Positions 9,113 to 16,184 of a DNA stretch of 64,000 nucleotides are shown here, one piece after another. The notes beneath the pieces were generated by a model that searched no databases, had not been told where the DNA came from, and worked only from the letters and a program-made list of their open reading frames with translations. Position 1 is the stretch's first letter; every line of letters begins with the position of its first letter. Origin of the DNA: VRUE01 sp963695835 (lineage in GTDB: Bacteria; Actinomycetota; Thermoleophilia; Solirubrobacterales; 70-9); the NCBI GenBank assembly GCA_963695835.1, contig CAVOHR010000001.1:1240001-1304000 (forward strand), given 5' to 3'. The translations under genes were made by a program, and so were the position numbers.

Positions 9113-10149
9113 TGGGGATCGCAGTCGAGGGAGCGTGCAAGCGCTTCGGTGACTTTCAGGCTCTCGACAACGTTTCGATAGACGTGCCCGACGGCTCGTT
9201 GACCGCGCTGCTTGGGCCCAGTGGCAGCGGCAAGTCGACCCTGCTGCGGGCGATCGCGGGGCTGGAGGACCTCGATGCCGGCAGGGTCATGATCCGTGGC
9301 GAGGACGCGACCGTCAAGCCCGCCCAGAAGCGCGGGGTCGGCTTCGTCTTCCAGCACTACGCGGCCTTCAAGCACATGACGGTGTTCGGCAACGTCGCCT
9401 TCGGCTTGAGGATCCGCAAGTGGTCGAAGCAGCAGATCGACACCCGTGTCCACGAGCTGCTGCGCCTCGTCCAGCTCGATGGCCTGGCCGAGCGCTACCC
9501 CGATCAGCTCTCCGGCGGCCAGCGCCAGCGGATGGCGCTCGCCCGGGCGCTGGCGATCGAACCGCAGGTGCTGCTGCTCGACGAGCCGTTCGGCGCGCTC
9601 GACGCCAAGGTGCGCAAGGACCTGCGTGGCTGGCTGCGGCGCCTGCACGACGAGACCGGTGTGACGACGATCTTCGTCACCCACGACCAGGAGGAGGCGA
9701 TGGACGTCGCCGAGCAGCTGGTGGTGATGAACGAGGGCCGGGTCGAGCAGTCGGGAACCGCCGACGATCTGTACGACCACCCCGCCAACGAGTTCGTGAT
9801 GAGTTTCGTCGGCGAGGTCAACCGGCTCGGCGAGCACTTCGTCCGCCCGCACGACATGCAGATCGTGCTCGACCGCGACGAGGGCACGGTCGAGGCGATG
9901 ATCCGCCGCGTCGTCCCGCTCGGCTTCGAGGTCCGGGTCGAGCTCGTGCTCGGCGACGGCACCGACGTCTGGGCGCAGCTGACGCGGTCCGAGCTGCAGC
10001 GCCTGGAGCTGCGAGAGGGCCAGATCGTCCACCTGCGGACCGGCCAGGCCAAGAGCTTCAGCGGTCCATCCTTGTCCGACGGCCACGGGGCCTCGACTCC
10101 CCGCGACCCGCAGGGCGGGGGCGACGCAGAGGTATCTGCAGCCGCCTGA
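9112..10149 (+). CDS. cysA: Sulfate ABC transporter ATP-binding protein CysA
   Basis: 345 residues. Walker A GPSGSGKST at 35-43, Q-loop VFQHYAAFKHMTV, signature LSGGQRQR, Walker B LLLDEPFGALDAKVR, H-loop VTHDQEEAMDVAE. A C-terminal regulatory region contains the FVRPHDMQI start of a TOBE-like fold. FQHYAAFKHM is typical of sulfate rather than molybdate or sugar ATPases. It is last in the cysPTWA operon; the following small gene has its own promoter and operator. Confidence 0.94.
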   Translation: MGIAVEGACKRFGDFQALDNVSIDVPDGSLTALLGPSGSGKSTLLRAIAGLEDLDAGRVMIRGEDATVKPAQKRGVGFVFQHYAAFKHMTVFGNVAFGLRIRKWSKQQIDTRVHELLRLVQLDGLAERYPDQLSGGQRQRMALARALAIEPQVLLLDEPFGALDAKVRKDLRGWLRRLHDETGVTTIFVTHDQEEAMDVAEQLVVMNEGRVEQSGTADDLYDHPANEFVMSFVGEVNRLGEHFVRPHDMQIVLDRDEGTVEAMIRRVVPLGFEVRVELVLGDGTDVWAQLTRSELQRLELREGQIVHLRTGQAKSFSGPSLSDGHGASTPRDPQGGGDAEVSAAA

Positions 10150-10220
10150 AGAGGCGACGGGGCGGGGCGCGCTTTGCCGGGTGGCGCCCTGCCCCAACTC
10201 GCCGCTACCCCTTTTTGTGC

Positions 10221-10248
10221 TATTCTTGAGTTAGATGGTCAACAAACT
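10221..10248 (+). promoter_or_regulatory. Promoter and operator c
   Basis: TATTCT (-10-like, 10221-10226) runs into TTGAGT-TAGAT-GGTCAA (10226-10242) and CAAACT. This is one of the clearest copies of the operator. It stands 22 bases before the GTG of a 66-residue peptide gene with a good GGAAGGAG ribosome site. Confidence 0.55.
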
Positions 10249-10263
10249 AGGGAAGGAGAATCG

Positions 10264-10464
10264 GTGAGCTCCCCACCACCCACCACGACCTTCGTCTCCC
10301 GTGGCAGGATCGCCGGCGTGATGCGGCAGCGGCCGGCCGGCTCGCAGTCGCGGGGAGGCGACGACCTCGATACCCAGGCCTGGGAGGCGGTCTACTACCG
10401 CGCCCGGCTGATCCTCGGCGACTCCCTGGCACCGCCCCCTTACCTGCAGGCGCGGGGACGGTGA
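10264..10464 (+). CDS. Small hypothetical protein under the sulfur-type operator
   Basis: 66 residues from GTG 10264, preceded by GGAAGGAG. No cysteine; methionine only at the start and once inside. It has no signal peptide or membrane segment and is Pro/Arg-rich with a short amphipathic middle (DDLDTQAWEAVYYRARLIL). I do not recognise a family. The dedicated promoter, operator and terminator make a real gene likely. A sulfur-poor small protein made under sulfur limitation would fit, but its role is unknown. Confidence 0.6.
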   Translation: MSSPPPTTTFVSRGRIAGVMRQRPAGSQSRGGDDLDTQAWEAVYYRARLILGDSLAPPPYLQARGR

Positions 10465-10469
10465 ACGCT

Positions 10470-10508
10470 CCGACCCCGACCGCGCCGAAGGGGCGTGGCC
10501 GGGGTCGG
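10470..10508. terminator. Bidirectional hairpin terminator
   Basis: CCGACCCCG and CGGGGTCGG arms with inner GCGCC/GGGCG pairing around GAAG form a strong stem between two convergent genes (stops at 10464 and 10529). No T-run, which is common for terminators in GC-rich actinobacteria. Confidence 0.6.
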
Positions 10509-10528
10509 CATGGCGGGGGGAGCGCCGG

Positions 10529-11227
10529 CTACTTGCCGGTTCCGGTCGTCGACTTGCCGGTTTCCGTCGTGGCCGGTTCCGGGCGTTCGGGGTAGACCTG
10601 GACGGCCAGGCTCCAGCTTTTCAGCGCGAACGTGACTTTCGCCGCGCCGGCGTACTGGACGGCTACCGTGTGGCCGCCTTTGGCGAGCACCGTGGTCTGC
10701 GTCACCGTGTAGGCCAGCGGAGCGGCTTTCGGGGAGAAGGCCGTCGCCGGGGAGAAGTTGACTTTCCCCGTGCTCTGACCGTCGACCAGGATCTGGATCG
10801 GGCAGGCGAGTTCCACCGTCGGTTTTTCCGTCGTGCAGGTCGCGTTGCCGGAGAACGTGATCACCGCCGGCGCGTTCCCCGGCGTGGCGAGCGAGGTGAA
10901 CGCCGACGGGATGTAGCCGGGCGTGGTCGCCGCGGCGGAGAACGGCGCGGTCCCGGCGGCGATACCGACGACCGGCGCCAGCGGCGCGTCCGCCTTTGCC
11001 ACGAACTGGTTCCCGGCCGCCTTTTTCCTCAGGTAGAGGGTGTTGGCCGTCTTCTTCCTCAGGTAGAGGCCGGCCGCCTTCTTTCCGGTCAGGTAGACGT
11101 GCGGCGCCTTCTGCGACTTCGCGAACGACGGGCCTACGGCGACCACTGCCGCGAGCGTCGCGGCAATCGCCACCACGAGCGCGGCGCGAGGCCTGGACAG
11201 TCTTCTGTTGAGCAATTGATCCTCCAT
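10529..11227 (-). CDS. Secreted hypothetical protein with YLRKK repeats
   Basis: 232 residues. N-terminal signal or anchor (ALVVAIAATLAAVVAVGPSFA), then a short ladder of near-identical 10-11 residue units at about 44-75 (VYLTGKKAAG, LYLRKKTANT, LYLRKKAAGN), then a cysteine-containing beta-rich domain resembling an Ig or jelly-roll fold (two Cys around TTEKPTVELA), ending in a Thr/Gly/Lys tail. Such ladders occur in actinobacterial surface proteins of unknown role. Operator d lies 25 bases upstream, facing this gene, with a TACTTT -10-like box, so it probably belongs to the same regulon as the sulfate importer. Confidence 0.7.
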   Translation of the reverse strand: MEDQLLNRRLSRPRAALVVAIAATLAAVVAVGPSFAKSQKAPHVYLTGKKAAGLYLRKKTANTLYLRKKAAGNQFVAKADAPLAPVVGIAAGTAPFSAAATTPGYIPSAFTSLATPGNAPAVITFSGNATCTTEKPTVELACPIQILVDGQSTGKVNFSPATAFSPKAAPLAYTVTQTTVLAKGGHTVAVQYAGAAKVTFALKSWSLAVQVYPERPEPATTETGKSTTGTGK

Positions 11228-11251
11228 TTTCAGGGCCGCCGGGAAGCCTTC

Positions 11252-11273
11252 TTTACTAAGAAGGTCAATAAAG
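11252..11273. promoter_or_regulatory. Operator d (secreted repeat protein side)
   Basis: TTTACT-AAGAA-GGTCAA followed by TAAAGT. It shares the exact run AAGAAGGTCAA with operator a. Read on the minus strand, TACTTT directly precedes TTGACC, an arrangement also present at operator a. It lies between the divergent repeat-protein and PstS-like genes. Confidence 0.55.
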
Positions 11274-11285
11274 TACAGAAGCTGG

Positions 11286-11317
11286 TAGGGTGATGTCGAG
11301 TTAGTTGCTCAACAAAG
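11286..11317 (+). promoter_or_regulatory. Promoter and operator e of the Pst-like operon
   Basis: TAGGGT (-10-like, identical to that of the cysP promoter) is followed by TCGAGT-TAGTT-GCTCAA (11296-11312) and CAAAGT. It is 39 bases before the PstS-like start. Operators d and e therefore flank this promoter. Confidence 0.55.
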
Positions 11318-11350
11318 TCCAATACCCGGCAGGAAAGGACCACAAACCGG

Positions 11351-12193
11351 ATGAGAATCAGATCTATCGCCATCGCGGCAGCCGCCCTCCTGGGGCTCGC
11401 CGTGCCGGCATCTGCCGGCGCTCAGACCCTGATCGGGTCGGGCTCGGTCGCCGCGCAGCCGGTGCTCCAAGCCCTGTTCAGCACCTACACCAAGCAGGTC
11501 AACCACAAGGTCCACTTCGTCTACACGGCGAACGGCGGCAACGCCGGCGTCAAAGACGTCCAGAACGGCGTCAGCCAGTTCGCGGGGCAGGCCCGCACGC
11601 CGCTGCCCAGCGACGCCGGCACGACCTACATCAAGATGTTCCTCGACGGCCTCTGCCTCGACGTCAACCCGAAGAACAAGCTGAGCAGCATCACCATCCA
11701 GCAGACCCATGACATCTACAGGGGCCTGATCACCAACTGGAGCCAGGTGCCCGGATCCGGCCTGGCGACGACGATCGACCCGGTCGGCCGCGACACCAAC
11801 GGGGGGACGTACAACTTCTTCCTCCAGGCGGTGCTCAACAACGAACTGCCGTCGTCGAACGTCAACGCGCTGACCGCCGACGGCCTCGTCGTCAACGCGG
11901 TCAAACAGGACCCGAACGCGATCGGCTACGACGGGCTCGCCTGGCAGGGCAAGGGCCAGAAGGCCCTGAAGGTCAACGGCGTTCCCTGCCAGGCCGACAA
12001 GATCAGCGTCGAGCCGCTCAAGTACCCGCTCTCGCGCTACCTCTTCCTGGTTCTGCCGGGGGACGGGAGCACCAGCCCGCCGGCGCTGCAGAAGTTCATC
12101 GACTGGGCGCGGACCAGCCCGCTGGCCGGCGAAGTGATCCTCAAAGCCGGTGGCGTCCCCGCCTTCAACAAGAAGGCCAAGAAGAAGCACTAG
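11351..12193 (+). CDS. PstS-like ABC transporter substrate-binding protein
   Basis: 280 residues with a Sec signal peptide (IAIAAAALLGLAVPASAGA). The mature protein opens with LIGSGSVAAQPVLQALFSTYTK, the PstS-type anion-binding start, and keeps VGRDTNGGTYNFFLQAVL, equivalent to the phosphate-contact RxxxSGT region but with DTNGGT. It ends in a Lys-rich tail. The PstS family binds phosphate; tungstate and other oxyanion binders share the fold. Phosphate is the default call, but a sulfur-type operator instead of a Pho box and a ChrA gene at the end of the operon leave room for another oxyanion. Confidence 0.8.
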   Translation: MRIRSIAIAAAALLGLAVPASAGAQTLIGSGSVAAQPVLQALFSTYTKQVNHKVHFVYTANGGNAGVKDVQNGVSQFAGQARTPLPSDAGTTYIKMFLDGLCLDVNPKNKLSSITIQQTHDIYRGLITNWSQVPGSGLATTIDPVGRDTNGGTYNFFLQAVLNNELPSSNVNALTADGLVVNAVKQDPNAIGYDGLAWQGKGQKALKVNGVPCQADKISVEPLKYPLSRYLFLVLPGDGSTSPPALQKFIDWARTSPLAGEVILKAGGVPAFNKKAKKKH

Positions 12194-12197
12194 GCGG

Positions 12198-13196
12198 ATG
12201 GATGAGGAGCGCCTCCCCCTCGAGTACGGCCCACGGTGGTCGGACCAGCGTGCCGAGCGGATGCTCGGCACGCTGGTCTGCGCCGTCGTCGGGCTGCTGC
12301 TGGCGCTGATCGTCACCGTCTTCGTCCGCGCCTGGCCCTCGTTCTCCCATAACGGCCTGGCCTGGTTCGGGGCCGGGGGCAGCGTCGAAGCCCAGCTCAA
12401 CGCGATCTACCTCTCCGGCCTCAGCGCCGGCCACGACGTCTACACCTTCCATGCCTGGCAGCTGATCTGGAGCACGATCCTGATCGTCGGGGGGGCGATC
12501 GCGATCGCGCTCTTCTGCTCGCTGTTCGTCGCGGTCTTCATCGTCGAGTTCGCGCCGGGGTGGATGCGCAACGTCCTGCAGCCGGTCGTCCGCTTCCTCG
12601 CCAGTGTCCCCTCGGTGATCTACGGGCTGCTCGGCGTGCTGGTGATCGTGCCGTTCATCGGCAACCACCTGGTCACCGAGTCCCAGAAGGCCTCGGTGGC
12701 GGGGGTGATCTCGCTCAGCGGCTACAGCCTGCTGGCTGCGGTGCTGATCCTCACGGTGATGATCGCGCCGCTGATGACCTCGATCTTCTCCGACGGGCTG
12801 CGCTCGGTGCGGCCCGGCTGGCTGGAGGGCTCGCTGGCGCTCGGCGTGAACCGCTGGCGGACGACCTGGAAGATCGCGGTCCGCAGCGCCCGCCCGGCGA
12901 TCGTCGCGGGGACCGTGCTGGCCGTCGCGCGGGCGATCGGCGAGGCGGTGATGCTGGCGATGGTCTCCGGCTCGGTCGCCTTCGCGCCCAACCCGGCCGA
13001 CGGCCTGATCTTCTTCTACGAGCCCTCGCGGCCGCTGGCGCCGACGATCGTCAAGAACATCGACTCGCTCGGATCGGCGCCCGCCAACGCGACCCTGTTC
13101 GCGATCGCGGCGGTGCTGCTGTTCTCGGCGGCGCTGTTCTCGCTCGCCGGCTGGGTCGCGAGGCGGGCGATGCGCAAATACGGGGCGACGGCCTGA
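12198..13196 (+). CDS. PstC-like phosphate/oxyanion ABC permease
   Basis: 332 residues, starting at ATG 12198, four bases after the PstS-like stop. Six membrane segments with the PstC features FLASVPSVIYGLLGVLVIVPF and LAVARAIGEAVMLAMVSG. It carries a large periplasmic insertion after the first segment (WFGAGGSVEAQLNAIYLSG). TGA overlaps the next ATG (ATGA at 13194-13197), so it is coupled to PstA. Confidence 0.88.
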   Translation: MDEERLPLEYGPRWSDQRAERMLGTLVCAVVGLLLALIVTVFVRAWPSFSHNGLAWFGAGGSVEAQLNAIYLSGLSAGHDVYTFHAWQLIWSTILIVGGAIAIALFCSLFVAVFIVEFAPGWMRNVLQPVVRFLASVPSVIYGLLGVLVIVPFIGNHLVTESQKASVAGVISLSGYSLLAAVLILTVMIAPLMTSIFSDGLRSVRPGWLEGSLALGVNRWRTTWKIAVRSARPAIVAGTVLAVARAIGEAVMLAMVSGSVAFAPNPADGLIFFYEPSRPLAPTIVKNIDSLGSAPANATLFAIAAVLLFSAALFSLAGWVARRAMRKYGATA

Positions 13197-14191
13197 TGGG
13201 TACCCCCGTTGCGACCCCACCCGCGCCGCCGAGCGCGAGCCCCCCGGCGGCGCGGAAGGGCGCGGTCGAGGCGAGCGCCGCCTGGCGCATCTCCGATCGC
13301 ATCGGCCTGGCGATCTGCTGGGCACTGGGGCTTCTCTTCTGCGCGATCGCCGTGGCGATAGTCGTCTACCTCTTCCTGCAGGGGATCCGGTACCTGCGGC
13401 CGTCGATGCTGGTGACGCCGGCCACCGCGGGCTTCGACCAGGCCGAAAGCGGCGGCTTCTCGGATGCCCTCTTCGGAACGCTGATCGTCGCCGCGATGGG
13501 AATCTCCCTCGCCCTTCCGGTCGGCGTCGGAGTCGCCGTCTGGCTGGTCGAGTACGGCCGTCCGGCCGCCCTCGCGCGGATCACCGAGTCGACGATCGAG
13601 GCGATCGCCGGCATCCCCTCGATCGTCCTCGCCCTGTTCGGCACGGTGATCTTCTCCAGCGCCGCGCTCGGCTTCCTCAGCCGCAGCTCCGAAGGCGTGG
13701 TCTTCGGCCGCTCCTTCTTCGCCGCTTCGGCGATGCTCTCCCTGGTCGCCCTGCCGCTGATCGTCGCCAGCACCCGCGAGGGGTTGAACGCGATCCCCCA
13801 GCACGTGCGCGAGGCCTCCTACGCGGTCGGCAAGACGAAGATCGCGACGACGCGCAGGATCCTGCTGCCGACCGCCCGGCCGCAGGTGGCGACGGGGGCG
13901 ATGCTCGGCCTCGGGCGGATCATCGGCGACACGGCGATCATCGTCGTCCTGCTCGGCGCGACGCAGAACTTCGCCCCGGTCGAAGGCTCCGTCTTCCCGC
14001 TCGACTACCTGCGCGGGGCCGGCACGACGCTGACCAACTTCGTCTACGAGGCCTCTCCGACCGGGAACCTCAACCAGCCGCAGAAAGCCTACGCGGCGGC
14101 CTTCGTCCTGCTGCTGATGGTCCTGGCCCTCAACGCCGCCGTCGACGTCGTCCACCGCCGTGCGAGAAAGGTTGGAACGTGGAGTTCTTGA
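13196..14191 (+). CDS. PstA-like phosphate/oxyanion ABC permease
   Basis: 331 residues from ATG 13196. A Pro/Ala-rich N-terminal tail of about 30 residues precedes six membrane segments. PstA signatures are AIAGIPSIVLALFGTVIF, VREASYAVGKTKIATTRRILLP region (split by conserved EASYAVG) and LGRIIGDTAIIVVLLGA. Overlaps pstB by 13 bases. Together with PstC it forms the membrane channel. Confidence 0.88.
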   Translation: MGTPVATPPAPPSASPPAARKGAVEASAAWRISDRIGLAICWALGLLFCAIAVAIVVYLFLQGIRYLRPSMLVTPATAGFDQAESGGFSDALFGTLIVAAMGISLALPVGVGVAVWLVEYGRPAALARITESTIEAIAGIPSIVLALFGTVIFSSAALGFLSRSSEGVVFGRSFFAASAMLSLVALPLIVASTREGLNAIPQHVREASYAVGKTKIATTRRILLPTARPQVATGAMLGLGRIIGDTAIIVVLLGATQNFAPVEGSVFPLDYLRGAGTTLTNFVYEASPTGNLNQPQKAYAAAFVLLLMVLALNAAVDVVHRRARKVGTWSS

Positions 14192-15102
14192 AGCCGCCCC
14201 CGCCGCCGATCCGGCGGCTCGACGCCGAGGACCCGCCAGCCGCCCGGGAGGCGCCGCCGCTCGCGGCGGCGCCGTCGAGCAACGGCAACGGCGCCCCCGT
14301 GGGGGGCTTCACCGCGGCGCGGCGCTCGATCGGCGCCCCCCAGTTCTCGATTCGCCGCATGGAGGTCGACGACGTCTCCGTCTCCTACGCCGACCGCGAA
14401 GCGGTGAAGTCGGTCTCGCTCCCGATCCGCCAGGGCGAGGTGCTGGCGATGATCGGCCCTTCGGGCTGCGGCAAGACGACGCTGCTGCGCTCGCTCAACC
14501 GGCTCACCGAGCTGACCCGCACGGCGACGCTGTGCGGCCGCATCCTGCTCGACGACGTCGACATCGCCGAGATCGAGCCGACCCTGCTGCGGCGCCGGGT
14601 GACGATGGTCTTCCAGCAGCCCAACCCGTTCCCGATGAGCGTCTTCGACAACGTCGCCTACGTGCTGCGCGAGCAGGGGTCGCGACGCGGGCGCAGGAAG
14701 GCTCTCGAGCCCCAGGTCCACAGCGCCCTGGAGCGGGCCGGCCTGTTCGAGGAGGTCAAGGACAACCTCGACCATCCCGCCCTGAAGCTCTCCGGCGGCC
14801 AGCAGCAACGGCTCTGCATCGCCCGGGCCCTGGCCGCCGAGCCGGAGGTGCTGCTGCTCGACGAGCCCTGCTCGGCGCTCGACCCGCAGTCGACGCAGGT
14901 GATCGAGGACCTGATCGTGAAGCTGCGCGACGACGTCGCGGTCGTGATCGTCACCCACAACCTGCAGCAGGCCTACCGGGTCGCCGACCACGTCGCCTTC
15001 ATGTACCTGGGCGAGCTGGTCGAGTACAGCAGCGCGACGGCGCTCTTCGGCTCGCCTCGCGAGCAGCGGACGCGGGAGTACGTGAGCGGTGCGTTCGGCT
15101 AG
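14179..15102 (+). CDS. PstB-like ABC transporter ATPase
   Basis: 307 residues from GTG 14179. The ATPase core begins near residue 61; Walker A GPSGCGKTT at 93-101, Q-loop FQQPNPFPMSVFDNVAY (the PstB hallmark), signature LSGGQQQR, Walker B VLLLDEPCSALDP, H-loop THNLQQAYRVAD. The N-terminal 60 residues are an unusual Pro/Ala-rich extension not found in E. coli PstB. It overlaps both neighbours (13 bases with PstA, 14 with the lipoprotein gene). Confidence 0.9.
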   Translation: MEFLKPPPPPIRRLDAEDPPAAREAPPLAAAPSSNGNGAPVGGFTAARRSIGAPQFSIRRMEVDDVSVSYADREAVKSVSLPIRQGEVLAMIGPSGCGKTTLLRSLNRLTELTRTATLCGRILLDDVDIAEIEPTLLRRRVTMVFQQPNPFPMSVFDNVAYVLREQGSRRGRRKALEPQVHSALERAGLFEEVKDNLDHPALKLSGGQQQRLCIARALAAEPEVLLLDEPCSALDPQSTQVIEDLIVKLRDDVAVVIVTHNLQQAYRVADHVAFMYLGELVEYSSATALFGSPREQRTREYVSGAFG

Positions 15103-15301
15103 GGCTCTTCCCGGCGCCCGGCTCGGGCTGCTCGCCGTCTGCGGCCTGCTCCTCCTCGGGGCGATCTCGGGCTGCGCGACCACGCACGACACCGCGGTGC
15201 GGAAGCGGGCCGAATCCGAACGCATTCTCGAAGCGCGCGAGCACAAGCACAGGAGCAAGCAGCGATCCAAGCCGGACCGACAGGGGGACCGCCAACGATG
15301 A
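15089..15301 (+). CDS. Small basic lipoprotein
   Basis: 70 residues: hydrophobic signal (LGLLAVCGLLLLGAISGC, lipobox ISGC), then a highly charged tail rich in Arg, Lys, Glu and His. No known family. It overlaps pstB by 14 bases and the zinc-ribbon gene by four, so it is translated with the operon. It may be an outer-face partner of the importer (inference from context only). Confidence 0.65.
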   Translation: MRSARALPGARLGLLAVCGLLLLGAISGCATTHDTAVRKRAESERILEAREHKHRSKQRSKPDRQGDRQR

Positions 15302-15969
15302 AAGCCCAGACCGAGCAGCCACCGGCCGCCGGCAGTCACGGCAGATACGAGCCCTGTGAGGAGTGCGGCGCGCCGCTCGACCCGCAGCAGCGCTACTGCG
15401 TCCACTGCGCGGCGCGGCGCGGCAACGGAGCCAACCCGGCCTCGCGCTATTTCGCGGCGATGAGCAAACGCGCCCGCAGGCCGGTGGCGCGCCCTCCCGC
15501 CAAGGCCTCCGGGGGCAGCAGGGCGGCCGCGGTCGGCTTCTTCGCCCTGCTGCCGATCGCGGTGGCGATCGGGGTCGTCGTCGGCAAGGCCGGCTCGGGC
15601 GAAGACAACGGCGCTCTGGTGCAGGCGCTGCGCGAACAGAACGCCGCGGTGGCCGGTTCCGGCGCCGCCCAGGCGGGAACGGTCGCCGCCACCGGGCCGA
15701 AATCGAAAAACGGCGGCAAGCAGGCGAAGGCGCAGGCCAAGGGCGGCGGCAAGGTCGTCGCCCACACCGCGAACGGGACCGTCCACCAGGTGACCGGCTT
15801 CAAAGCGACGAAGAAGCAGATCGAAGAAGACACCAAGATCATCGAAGACAACCCCGAACAGACCGGCTCGAACTACATCAAAGCGCAGCAGAGCCTGCCC
15901 GACGTGGTGGTCGTCGGCGGCAACCCCGGCTCGGCTCCCGCCGCGCCGACCGGGGGAGGGGAACCGTGA
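15298..15969 (+). CDS. Zinc-ribbon single-pass membrane protein
   Basis: 223 residues. Cys20-x2-Cys23 ... Cys34-x2-Cys37 (CEECGAPLDPQQRYCVHC) is a zinc ribbon facing the cytosol. One membrane segment follows at about 75-96 (AAAVGFFALLPIAVAIGVVVG), then a low-complexity Ala/Gly/Lys stretch and an outer C-terminal domain (HQVTGFKATKKQIEEDTKII). Starts in ATGA overlap with the lipoprotein gene. Function unknown; the layout suggests a cytosol-to-surface sensor or scaffold for the operon's transporter. Confidence 0.7.
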   Translation: MKAQTEQPPAAGSHGRYEPCEECGAPLDPQQRYCVHCAARRGNGANPASRYFAAMSKRARRPVARPPAKASGGSRAAAVGFFALLPIAVAIGVVVGKAGSGEDNGALVQALREQNAAVAGSGAAQAGTVAATGPKSKNGGKQAKAQAKGGGKVVAHTANGTVHQVTGFKATKKQIEEDTKIIEDNPEQTGSNYIKAQQSLPDVVVVGGNPGSAPAAPTGGGEP

Positions 15970-16184
15970 GCGACGACGTGCGCGCGCAGCGCGATCGCCT
16001 GCTGGAGAAGTTCACGATCGTGCAGGCCGACCTCGGCGGCGCCTTCTACGAGATGGCGATCCGCGACCACGTGCGGCTCGACGTCCTCACCCGCAAGGCC
16101 GCCGAGCTGCAGCGCGTCGACGCCGAGCTGCTCGAGGCAGAGCGGATGCTGAAGATGCTCGATCCGGAGGAGGCGCGCGAGTGA
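15966..16184 (+). CDS. Small coiled-coil hypothetical protein
   Basis: 72 residues from GTG 15966 (GTGA overlap with the preceding stop), ending in GTGA overlap with the next gene. Predicted to be almost all helix with heptad-like spacing (AAELQRVDAELLEAERMLKML). No signal peptide, cysteine or membrane segment. Being squeezed between two coupled genes argues that it is translated. I do not recognise a family. Confidence 0.6.
   Translation: MSDDVRAQRDRLLEKFTIVQADLGGAFYEMAIRDHVRLDVLTRKAAELQRVDAELLEAERMLKMLDPEEARE

Noticed and set aside
12150..12197. Upstream start for the PstC-like gene
   Set aside because: It would overlap the PstS-like gene and begins with an Arg-rich run; ATG 12198 is right after that gene's stop.
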